Positions 1-6,042 of a DNA stretch of 7,259 bases are shown piece by piece. The DNA comes from CAZIGM01 sp964538675 (GTDB taxonomy: Bacteria; Bacillota; Bacilli; Tepidibacillales; Tepidibacillaceae), in NCBI GenBank assembly GCA_964538675.1, contig CAZIGM010000072.1:1-7259 (forward strand), given 5' to 3'. Each line of letters begins with the position of its first letter. Position 1 is the stretch's first letter. The notes under the pieces are model-generated. The model was not told the DNA's origin, ran no database searches, and saw only the letters and a program-made list of their open reading frames with translations. A program made the translations under genes and the position numbers.

Positions 1-811
1 AAAATATTAACTCACTCTCAACTAGAGAATTAAGCACATATTCTTGCAAGGATGTTTCTAAGTCTAAAATAATATAATCATATATTTGAAGTTTCTTTAT
101 TGATTCTAGTAAAACTTTAATATCATTCTTTGACATATCTAATATCTCATTTGCATTAATAAATGATTCTAAATAATCCGCCATAATATCAGGACAATAT
201 TTTTTGTATATTTCAATTTTTGAAGTAATCACTGATGGATCATTCTTTAAATAAAACAATATTTTTGATAAATCATATGATTCGCTATTGGGGAAAAAAA
301 ACTCTGTTGAATTAATTGATTCTAGATTAAGATAAAAAATCTTCTTATTTCTAAAAACTAATTGTTTTGCCAAATTTATTGCCAATGTAGTTTTACCGCT
401 ACCTCCTGAAGCAGAATAAACAGATATAACCTTGGTTTTATTGTTTTCATTTATATTTATATTTTCTTTACAGTTTTCTAAATATAAACCTAAAATTTGC
501 GATATAAGTTTATTTAGTGGTTGAAATTTATAAATACAAGGATATTGATATTCCTTGTCAATAATTGCAATTTCTGATAAAAGAATAATTGAATTTATTT
601 TGTTAAGTGATAGACTCTCCGTTAGATAATCAGTGTTTATCAATAATATTTCGATTGAAGATTGTGATTTTATATATTTTTCAAGATATTCCACTTTAGA
701 AAACGATTTTATTAAAAATTTGTTTTCATACTCTGTTCCACGAATATATCTTGTAAATAACTCAATATATTCAATATTCTTATCTGCAATGATTAGAGTT
801 ATTCTTTCCAT
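1..811 (-). CDS. TadZ/CpaE-like receiver plus MinD/ParA-type ATPase, partial
   Basis: This is an open frame of 270 codons, with no stop, that runs off the left edge, so the C-terminus is missing. The ATG follows AGGGGG with a 4-base spacer and lies 12 bases after the stop of the small gene upstream. Residues 1-110 look like a receiver fold: an acidic residue at D10, a hydrophobic strand ending ILLINTD at 55-61, and a KFQP at 95-98 resembling the conserved Lys-Pro. Residues 127-270 begin a MinD/ParA ATPase with a P-loop SASGGSGKTT at 133-142 and a Walker B-like strand YIILDLE at 246-252. The signature lysine that normally opens the deviant Walker A is serine (S135), and the usual Walker A' aspartates are replaced (YLNLES, 160-165). 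A degenerate ATPase behind a receiver is typical of TadZ/CpaE, which positions Tad/Flp pilus machinery at the pole or membrane. The family call is from domain order; no tad neighbour is visible, so another receiver-ParA protein remains possible. Confidence 0.72.
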   Translation of the reverse strand, partial: MERITLIIADKNIEYIELFTRYIRGTEYENKFLIKSFSKVEYLEKYIKSQSSIEILLINTDYLTESLSLNKINSIILLSEIAIIDKEYQYPCIYKFQPLNKLISQILGLYLENCKENININENNKTKVISVYSASGGSGKTTLAINLAKQLVFRNKKIFYLNLESINSTEFFFPNSESYDLSKILFYLKNDPSVITSKIEIYKKYCPDIMADYLESFINANEILDMSKNDIKVLLESIKKLQIYDYIILDLETSLQEYVLNSLVESELIF

Positions 812-823
812 GGATCCCCCTGT

Positions 824-925
824 TTAAAAAGCTTTAATTAATCCACCAATAATTAATGTAAACCCTATAACGGCAAATACAATACTAATTCGAATATGAA
901 TACTAATAGACTTGTCATTATACAT
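824..925 (-). CDS. 33-residue single-span membrane peptide
   Basis: A 34-codon frame (ATG to TAA) encodes a short polar head MYNDKSISIHIR, then a continuous hydrophobic stretch from about I13 to I30 rich in Ile, Val, Phe and Gly (AVIGFTLIIGGLI), and a KAF tail. It should form one transmembrane helix; there is no signal-peptidase site and no prepilin-peptidase-like motif. A good ribosome binding site, GGGAGAG, lies 5 bases before the ATG. Its stop is 12 bases before the TadZ/CpaE-like gene, so the two are probably cotranscribed and perhaps translationally coupled. I do not recognise a family. It lacks the Gly-containing processing motif and Glu+5 expected of Flp pilins. The RBS, spacing and hydrophobic profile support a real gene, but so short a frame could arise by chance. 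Confidence 0.6.
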   Translation of the reverse strand: MYNDKSISIHIRISIVFAVIGFTLIIGGLIKAF

Positions 926-954
926 TATAACTCTCCCATATTTACTATTTTTTT

Positions 955-994
955 CTATATATAATATATTAAAACATATATTTCATTTTGTCAC
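955..994 (-). promoter_or_regulatory. Candidate promoter for the left (TadZ-like) operon
   Basis: On the minus strand GTGACA (994-989) resembles a -35 box. After 17 bases TAATAT (971-966) can serve as -10, with an overlapping TATATT a few bases on. It lies about 40 bases before the start of the 33-residue gene and downstream of the methionine operon terminator, where a promoter is expected. The region is so AT-rich that -10-like hexamers are common, so the exact boxes are uncertain. Confidence 0.35.
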
Positions 995-1001
995 TAATTT
1001 T

Positions 1002-1033
1002 TCTATATTTTTATCTATTAATCTATATTTTTA
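1002..1033. repeat. Pair of 12-base direct repeats, 20-base period
   Basis: TCTATATTTTTA occurs exactly at 1002-1013 and again at 1022-1033, a start-to-start distance of 20 bases, close to two helical turns. Read on the minus strand (TAAAAATATAGA) the nearer copy ends 8 bases upstream of the candidate -35 box of the left operon. The pair could be an A-tract UP-like element or a two-site operator, or simply AT-rich coincidence. Confidence 0.4.
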
Positions 1034-1041
1034 CTTTTTTT

Positions 1042-1081
1042 GACACAAAAAAACTAAGATTATATCTTAGTCTTTTGTGTC
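1042..1081 (-). terminator. Intrinsic terminator of the methionine operon
   Basis: In the minus-strand RNA, an 8-bp stem (1071-1064 with 1060-1053, core CTAAGAT/ATCTTAG) closes a 3-base loop and is followed at once by seven U residues (1053-1047, the first also able to pair at the stem base). An A-rich stretch precedes the stem. The symmetry extends to an outer GACACAAAA / TTTTGTGTC pairing at 1042-1050 and 1073-1081. It lies about 40-50 bases after the metH stop, as expected for the end of that operon. On the plus strand the run after the hairpin is TCTTTTG, so activity in that direction would be weaker, and no plus-strand gene needs it. Confidence 0.85.
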
Positions 1082-1121
1082 AATATGTTAATAATTTACA
1101 GTAATTTAAGTATACTTTACT

Positions 1122-3506
1122 CTACTTTAGTACTTGTCTTGCTATTCTAACAGCTTCTTGTGCGTCCCTCGCAAAGTGATCAGCTCTTATCATGTCTGCA
1201 TATTCTTGATTAAGAACTGCACCCCCAACAATTACTTGACATTGTAAGTTGTTTTCTTTAAGGGCTTTAATTGTATCCTCCATGTTTTTTACTGTCGTTG
1301 TCATTAGAGCACTTAGCCCAATCAATTTAACATCATTCTCTTTTACTGCATTTACAACCTTTTCAATTGGTACATCTTTCCCTAGATCTATTATGTCAAA
1401 ACCATAGTTTTCAAGGATTACTTTAACTATATTCTTTCCAATATCATGAATGTCTCCTTTAACAGTTGCTAAAACGATCTTTTCTTTTATTATTTGATTA
1501 TTTTCAGTGTTATTTAATGTGTTTTTTATAACTTCAAATGACTTTTTTACTGTTTCTGCAGATTGTATAAGCTGTGGTAAAAATATCTCTTCCTTTTCAT
1601 ACTTATCTCCTACAATATCTAATGCTGGAATTAAATATTTATTAACAACATCCATACCATCCATTTGGGTCAGAAGTTCCTTTGTTTTCAAAGATGATTC
1701 TTCTTTTAATCCCTTAACAATTATATCTATTAAGCTTTTATCTTTGTCCTTATTCTCTATATTCTTTTCTTGTAGATTATTTGAATCTACATAGTTTTTT
1801 ATATAATTATTTGCATCATTATCTTCATTGATAAGCACTCTATAAGCATTTATAGTATCTATTATAATTTTGTTATTTGGATTTATAATTGGTGCGTCTA
1901 ATCCTTCAGTTAATGCCATAACAAGATATGTCTGATTTAATAATTCCCTATTTGGTAAACCAAAAGATACATTACTAACCCCTAAAGTTGTCGCAACCCC
2001 AAATTTTTCTTTAACCATTCTTATAGCTTTAATTGTTTCCATAACCTCTTTTTGTTGAGCCGAAGCAGTTAATACTAGACAATCTATTATTATTTTTTCC
2101 TTTGGAATGCCATATTCCTTTGCAGTATTAATGATTTTCTGGGCAATATCTACTCTTTCTTCAGCCTTTTCAGGAATCCCATTTTCATCTAAAGTTAACC
2201 CGATTACACATGCACCATATTTTTTAACAATTGGAAATATTTCATCCATTACTTCCTTTTTTCCATTAACCGAATTAATAATCGGTATACCATTATATAA
2301 TCTAGAAGCAGTTTCTATAACCTTAGCACTTGAACTGTCAATTTGAAGTGGTATATTAATAATCGATTGTATTTCTTTAATTACATTTACCATAACTTTT
2401 TCTTCGTCGATTTCTGGTAAACCAACATTAACATCTAATATATCAGCACCAGCTTCTTGTTGATTAATAGCCTCATTTAATACATAGTCAATATTATTAT
2501 CCTTTAAAGCCTCTTTAAATTTTTTCTTACCTGTAGGATTTATTCTCTCACCAATAATTTTGATTTTTTCACCTATTAACACTGTTTTTGATGAAGAACA
2601 AATAGCTGTATACTCTTTTTTACTAACTTTATTTGGTTTGAGATTCTTTAATTCATTTACTATTTCCTTTATAAACTTATCATTAGTACCGCAACAACCA
2701 CCAACAATCTTCACACCTTTTTTAACCATTTTTTTAACATGATAACAGTATTCTTCTGGTGTAATATCATAAATTGTTTGGTCATTTTCTATTTTTGGAA
2801 GTCCTGCGTTAGCCTGTACAATAACTGGGATTGAGGAATATTCAAGTACTTCCTCAACGATAGGCAATAATTCCTTGGGTCCTAAAGAACAATTTATTCC
2901 CAAAGCATCCACTCCCAAACCAGTAAGTAAAGTTACCATTGATAACGGATCGGTTCCAGTAAATGTCCTTTTATCTTCTTCAAAGGTCATCGTACAAATC
3001 ACTGGTAAATTACTATTTTCTTTAGCTGCTAAAACAGCAGCTTTTGCTTCATATAAATCTGAAATTGTTTCTATGATGATAAGGTCTATTCCAGCATTTA
3101 CTCCAGCTACTACCTGCCTTTTGAAAATCTCATATGCTTGTTCAAACTCCAATGTACCTATTGGTTCTAATAATTGCCCAATTGGACCAATATCCAAAGC
3201 AATATATTTATCCCCTTTTGCCATTTTTGCCAATCTTACAGCTTCAGTTATAATCTCTTCAACTGAATAACCGGTATCTTGAAGTTTTAATTCATTTGCT
3301 CCAAAGGTATTTGTTGTAATTACTTCTGCACCCGCACTAATATATAATTCATGAATATCGACTATTTTCTGAGAATGTAAAATATTATAAGTTTCAGGTA
3401 TCTCTCCTGCTATTAATCCTCTATCTTGTAACATAGTTCCCATAGCACCATCAAAAATCAAAAAATCATCTTTAGATATAAGCTCATATATATTATTATC
3501 TGCCAC
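1122..3506 (-). CDS. metH: Cobalamin-dependent methionine synthase, without reactivation domain
   Basis: This cytoplasmic enzyme transfers the methyl group of 5-methyl-tetrahydrofolate through cobalamin to homocysteine, giving methionine. Of its 794 residues, about 10-290 form the homocysteine-binding barrel with zinc ligands C206 (GINCS) and C271-C272 (GGCCGT). Residues 315-560 form the pterin-binding barrel (GERINPTG at 319-326, DVNVG at 358-362, QIDSSS at 388-393, VSNVSFGLPNR at 510-520). Residues 590-670 are the helical cap, and 675-794 are the cobalamin domain with the DxHxxG motif (D685, H687, G690), H687 being the expected lower axial ligand, plus LSALMTTT at 731-738 and GGA at 761-763. 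E. coli MetH has about 1,227 residues; the difference is the missing C-terminal AdoMet-binding reactivation domain, supplied here by the preceding gene. An Asn/Lys/Asp-rich linker at 575-590 separates barrel and cap. The start is GTG, 11 bases inside the upstream gene. Confidence 0.97.
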   Translation of the reverse strand: MADNNIYELISKDDFLIFDGAMGTMLQDRGLIAGEIPETYNILHSQKIVDIHELYISAGAEVITTNTFGANELKLQDTGYSVEEIITEAVRLAKMAKGDKYIALDIGPIGQLLEPIGTLEFEQAYEIFKRQVVAGVNAGIDLIIIETISDLYEAKAAVLAAKENSNLPVICTMTFEEDKRTFTGTDPLSMVTLLTGLGVDALGINCSLGPKELLPIVEEVLEYSSIPVIVQANAGLPKIENDQTIYDITPEEYCYHVKKMVKKGVKIVGGCCGTNDKFIKEIVNELKNLKPNKVSKKEYTAICSSSKTVLIGEKIKIIGERINPTGKKKFKEALKDNNIDYVLNEAINQQEAGADILDVNVGLPEIDEEKVMVNVIKEIQSIINIPLQIDSSSAKVIETASRLYNGIPIINSVNGKKEVMDEIFPIVKKYGACVIGLTLDENGIPEKAEERVDIAQKIINTAKEYGIPKEKIIIDCLVLTASAQQKEVMETIKAIRMVKEKFGVATTLGVSNVSFGLPNRELLNQTYLVMALTEGLDAPIINPNNKIIIDTINAYRVLINEDNDANNYIKNYVDSNNLQEKNIENKDKDKSLIDIIVKGLKEESSLKTKELLTQMDGMDVVNKYLIPALDIVGDKYEKEEIFLPQLIQSAETVKKSFEVIKNTLNNTENNQIIKEKIVLATVKGDIHDIGKNIVKVILENYGFDIIDLGKDVPIEKVVNAVKENDVKLIGLSALMTTTVKNMEDTIKALKENNLQCQVIVGGAVLNQEYADMIRADHFARDAQEAVRIARQVLK

Positions 3507-4164
3507 AGTAACTACCTTCTTTCGCGAATTTACATATATCTTTATTTTTGCAAGTATTACATCCAGGATGCACGCTTATTATTTTCTTATCTTGAAACCC
3601 AATAATCGCCGTTACAGATTTTCGAGGTAACAAAATATTACTTTCTGTTACTGTAAGACCTATTTTTTTATCTGCTTCCAATAACCTAATTATTATCTTT
3701 TGTGTGTTTATCGGGAAATCACCATATCCAGGACTATATCTATAAGTTATACCTAAGTCTAGTTCATTAGCTTTTTCCTTTATCTTCTCTTGAATATCAT
3801 CTGTATAATTTTCTATTGCACAAGTTGCGCATGAATCTAAGATTAACGCCTTTGTTAAATTTACCTTTTGATAATATTTTATTTTATTTTCAATCATGCT
3901 ACCAAGTGTCGTTGCTAATATAGAACATTGATTAGATTGAGCAAGATGTCTGTTAATGTCTCCGCCCTCAAAAATATAATTACTATTAGCTAGCTTAATT
4001 ACATTATCACGTTTCTCTATCTGATATATTCTAAAAGTATATTTTGGTTGTATATATTCTTTTACTTCTTCAATTAGTTCATCTATTAAATTATTTAATG
4101 ATTCATCAATTTCTTGATTTTTATGACCTAAATATCTCAATACTTCTTTTTTATCTATATACAA
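3496..4164 (-). CDS. Free-standing methionine synthase reactivation (AdoMet-binding) protein
   Basis: This 222-residue protein matches the MetH reactivation domain, which binds S-adenosylmethionine and remethylates oxidised cob(II)alamin with an added electron. The clearest landmark is RYSPGYGDFP at 142-151, the counterpart of the AdoMet-binding R..PGY..P motif of the family. SVTAIIGF at 183-190 fits the following strand. The N-terminal 45 residues are helical and acidic. At the C-terminus four cysteines (C202, C205, C211, C220; pattern CxxC-x5-C-x8-C) could bind a metal or Fe-S cluster; C112 and C115 form a further CxxC. The gene overlaps metH by 11 bases, and metH lacks exactly this domain; Thermotoga maritima is a known precedent for the split (TM0268/TM0269). 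The start is a TTG after AAGGGG; the frame has no ATG near it. The electron donor is unknown; the operon's ferredoxin is a candidate by position only. Confidence 0.88.
   Translation of the reverse strand: MYIDKKEVLRYLGHKNQEIDESLNNLIDELIEEVKEYIQPKYTFRIYQIEKRDNVIKLANSNYIFEGGDINRHLAQSNQCSILATTLGSMIENKIKYYQKVNLTKALILDSCATCAIENYTDDIQEKIKEKANELDLGITYRYSPGYGDFPINTQKIIIRLLEADKKIGLTVTESNILLPRKSVTAIIGFQDKKIISVHPGCNTCKNKDICKFAKEGSYCGR
3504..3520 (-). promoter_or_regulatory. RBS and GTG start of metH inside the upstream gene
   Basis: AGAAGG (3520-3515) sits 8 bases before GTG at 3506-3504, all within the last codons of the reactivation gene, whose TAA ends at 3496. No ATG lies nearby in frame, and the following residues (ADNNIYELI) run directly into the conserved FDGAMGT region, which supports this start. 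The arrangement implies translational coupling of the two partners. Confidence 0.75.
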
Positions 4165-4175
4165 ATAATCCCCTT
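4162..4175 (-). promoter_or_regulatory. RBS and TTG start of the reactivation gene
   Basis: AAGGGG (4175-4170) is 5 bases before TTG at 4164-4162. There is no ATG in frame close to this site, so TTG is the best start. The site lies between the arms of a weak 7-bp inverted repeat (4164-4170 and 4187-4193), one arm of which covers part of the RBS and the first start base. Confidence 0.7.
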
Positions 4176-4194
4176 CTTTTTTAAAAGATTATTC

Positions 4195-5091
4195 TCAAAT
4201 TCTACTACTATTTAGCGCATTAACAATAGATAATATGTTTGCACTTATTTTTCGTGCTACTTTAGGATTATTCATAGTGTAGATATGAATTCCATCAACA
4301 CCAGATGATATTAAATCAATTATTTGTTCAGTAGCATATGCAATCCCAGCATCCATCAAAGCTTCTGGGTTATTTTCGTATCCATCCATAATCCTAATAA
4401 ATTTCTGTGGAATATTCGCACCACAGAGATCTGCTATTCTATTTATCTGTTTTTTGTTTAAAACTGGCATAATTCCAGCTTGAATAGGGACGTCTATGCC
4501 CATTTGTCTAGCCTTATCTTTAAATTCATAAAAATAATTATTATCAAAAAAAAGTTGGCTAATTATAAAATCCGTTCCAGCATCTACTTTTTCTTTAAGA
4601 TAGAAAATTTCTTTATCAATATTTTTTGATTCAATATGCCCCTCGGGATAGCATGTACCTCCTAAACAAAAATCTTTATACTCATTAATATGGTTAACTA
4701 AGTCAATAGCATATTTAAATTGTAAATCATCGATAATATTATTATCTGCATCTTGAGGAATATCCCCTCTTAAGGCCAATATATTTTCAATACTATTCTC
4801 TTCTAATTCATCTAATATACTATTTATTTTTTCTTTTGTAGAGTTTATACACGTTAAATGAGCTAATGCTTCAATGTTACATTTTTTCTTTATATAAGAT
4901 GCAATTTCAGTAGTTCTATTATTGTTCGCACTTCCTCCTGCCCCGTAAGTAACACTTATATAATCAGGATTTAAAGGTATTAATTCATCTATTGTTCTAT
5001 ATATGGTTTCAATAGATGAATCATTTTTAGGTGGAAATATTTCAAAAGAAATAACTGGTTTCTTTTTTAAAAAGATATCTTTAATATACAT
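4195..5091 (-). CDS. metF: Methylenetetrahydrofolate reductase
   Basis: This FAD-dependent (beta/alpha)8-barrel enzyme reduces 5,10-methylene-tetrahydrofolate to the 5-methyl form, the methyl donor for MetH. At 298 residues it matches the usual bacterial length (E. coli MetF 296). Family landmarks are SFEIFPPK at 15-22 with E17 (E. coli Glu28), VTYGAGGS at 47-54, H78 in AHLTC, ALRGD at 106-110 with D110 (E. coli Asp120), GGTCYPEGH at 144-152, QLFFD at 179-183 with Q179 (E. coli Gln183), and AGIMPV at 205-210. The C-terminal HIYTMN at 269-274 is also typical. AGAGGAGA precedes the ATG with a short spacer. No MetV-like subunit, which partners MetF in many acetogens, is in the window, so the physiological reductant (NADH or ferredoxin) cannot be read from the sequence. 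The gap to UPF0280 is 20 bases and to the reactivation gene 30. Confidence 0.96.
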   Translation of the reverse strand: MYIKDIFLKKKPVISFEIFPPKNDSSIETIYRTIDELIPLNPDYISVTYGAGGSANNNRTTEIASYIKKKCNIEALAHLTCINSTKEKINSILDELEENSIENILALRGDIPQDADNNIIDDLQFKYAIDLVNHINEYKDFCLGGTCYPEGHIESKNIDKEIFYLKEKVDAGTDFIISQLFFDNNYFYEFKDKARQMGIDVPIQAGIMPVLNKKQINRIADLCGANIPQKFIRIMDGYENNPEALMDAGIAYATEQIIDLISSGVDGIHIYTMNNPKVARKISANILSIVNALNSSRI

Positions 5092-5111
5092 TTTCTTCTC
5101 CTCTTGTAATA

Positions 5112-5840
5112 TTATTTGTTTATATCAATCAATTGAATGTCTCCCCAAACACCTAGTTTTTCTTTAATAATTATGGCAATTCCATCAATGCCATTTATAG
5201 TACTTCCAAATTGTAAACCAGAATTTATATCATTTTCTGTTTTTACAATATTACCAACAGACGTTGCCACCGCGTCAGCCAATAATGTGTCCTTAGAGAT
5301 AACGACAACTGCTTCAGCATTTCCAAAACTTAAAGAATGTCCAATAGTACCAGCAGAAGTACATACCCCAACCGGCATTTTTTCTTTTCTAATAGAAATA
5401 GCTATATTATTAGAGAAAGGTGAAGTTCCAGCATATATAAGTACATTTTTATCATTAATTGAATTAATAAACAAATCCCCACCATTTTCTATAATTATCT
5501 CACTACTAACTTTTAGTATATCATTTCCAACATAATGTGATATTGCACCGGCTACACTTGCCATTGGTCCAACTTCTGCCATTTGACCAGCCCAAGCCAT
5601 ATGTTTTACAATTTCCGGCATATTATCTTCCACTTCAATTGGAATAAGACTTTCTAGAAATATTGGATTTTTTTTTATATAGTCACTTATTTGCTTTCTG
5701 TAGTACTTCACATATACTTTTGTTTCCTCTTCTAAATTAAGTTTGGCAGATACATGCAAATCAGTCTCTTGTTCAACAACAGTAAAATTTACTAAGCCAA
5801 CTGAATTCATATATTTTCGATAAATTCTCTCTTCATACAT
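5112..5840 (-). CDS. UPF0280 (ApbE-like) protein, probable sulfide-assimilation factor
   Basis: This 242-residue protein belongs to the UPF0280 family, which has an ApbE (FMN transferase)-like fold. Visible landmarks are the MYEERIYR opening, EVGPMASVAGAI at 89-100, IIENGGD at 116-122, TSAGTIGHS at 161-169 and ADAVATSVGN at 188-197, the last two resembling the ApbE core. It has no signal peptide or lipobox, unlike exported ApbE, so it should be cytoplasmic. The Methanosarcina homologue MA1715 has been linked to efficient sulfide use for homocysteine formation; placement between the DUF39-ferredoxin pair and metF agrees with that role. The biochemical reaction remains unknown, and flavin binding or transfer is only a possibility. 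The ATG lies 10 bases after the ferredoxin stop with only a weak Shine-Dalgarno (AGAAAG/TAAGTTAG), suggesting coupling; the conserved N-terminus supports this start over M11. Confidence 0.85.
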   Translation of the reverse strand: MYEERIYRKYMNSVGLVNFTVVEQETDLHVSAKLNLEEETKVYVKYYRKQISDYIKKNPIFLESLIPIEVEDNMPEIVKHMAWAGQMAEVGPMASVAGAISHYVGNDILKVSSEIIIENGGDLFINSINDKNVLIYAGTSPFSNNIAISIRKEKMPVGVCTSAGTIGHSLSFGNAEAVVVISKDTLLADAVATSVGNIVKTENDINSGLQFGSTINGIDGIAIIIKEKLGVWGDIQLIDINK

Positions 5841-5850
5841 AACTGTTAAA

Positions 5851-6042
5851 CTAACTTACTTTCTTTATAACATTTAATGGACAAGCCATAATACAAAGCC
5901 CACAATGAATACATTTGCTCTCATCATAAGCCAACATCCATGTATCAGTATCAAGAGTTAACGCTCCTGTCGTACAAGCAGCTGTACATGTACCACAATG
6001 AACACATTCATTTTTACTAATCGAAATTATTTCTTTATGCAT
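5851..6042 (-). CDS. Small 2[4Fe-4S] ferredoxin, partner of the DUF39 protein
   Basis: This 63-residue protein carries two classic cluster motifs: C13xxC16xxC19xxxC23 and C44xxC47xxC50xxxC54-Pro. The first has Thr instead of the usual Pro after its last cysteine. Eight cysteines and the spacing indicate two [4Fe-4S] clusters. It should carry electrons or sulfur-related redox equivalents in the cytoplasm for the homocysteine-forming protein encoded just upstream. In methanogens the equivalent partner (MA1822) is larger and carries an added NIL domain; here only the ferredoxin unit is present. The start overlaps the last 8 bases of the DUF39 gene (ATGCATAA), and AAAGGATG upstream acts as ribosome binding site, so the two are almost certainly made together. 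It could alternatively serve MetF or MetH reactivation. Confidence 0.93.
   Translation of the reverse strand: MHKEIISISKNECVHCGTCTAACTTGALTLDTDTWMLAYDESKCIHCGLCIMACPLNVIKKVS

Noticed and set aside
633..827. Plus-strand open frame of 64 codons
   Set aside because: It is antisense to the N-terminus of the TadZ/CpaE-like gene, which has a better RBS, operon spacing and domain logic.
1040..1068. TTGACA on the plus strand, a perfect -35-like hexamer with an AT-rich region about 17 bases on
   Set aside because: It lies inside the terminator palindrome, and no plus-strand gene follows; TTGACA here is explained by the outer stem.
2875..3270. Plus-strand open frame of 131 codons
   Set aside because: It is antisense to the homocysteine-binding domain of metH, has no convincing ribosome binding site and no recognisable domain; a shadow of the AT-rich coding strand.
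4164..4193. Inverted repeat AATAATC/GATTATT flanking the RBS of the reactivation gene, possible translational switch
   Set aside because: The stem is seven pairs with one G-C and a 16-base loop, too weak to claim as a regulatory structure in such AT-rich sequence.
5137..5535. Plus-strand open frame of 132 codons
   Set aside because: It is antisense to the conserved UPF0280 core and shows no family features.
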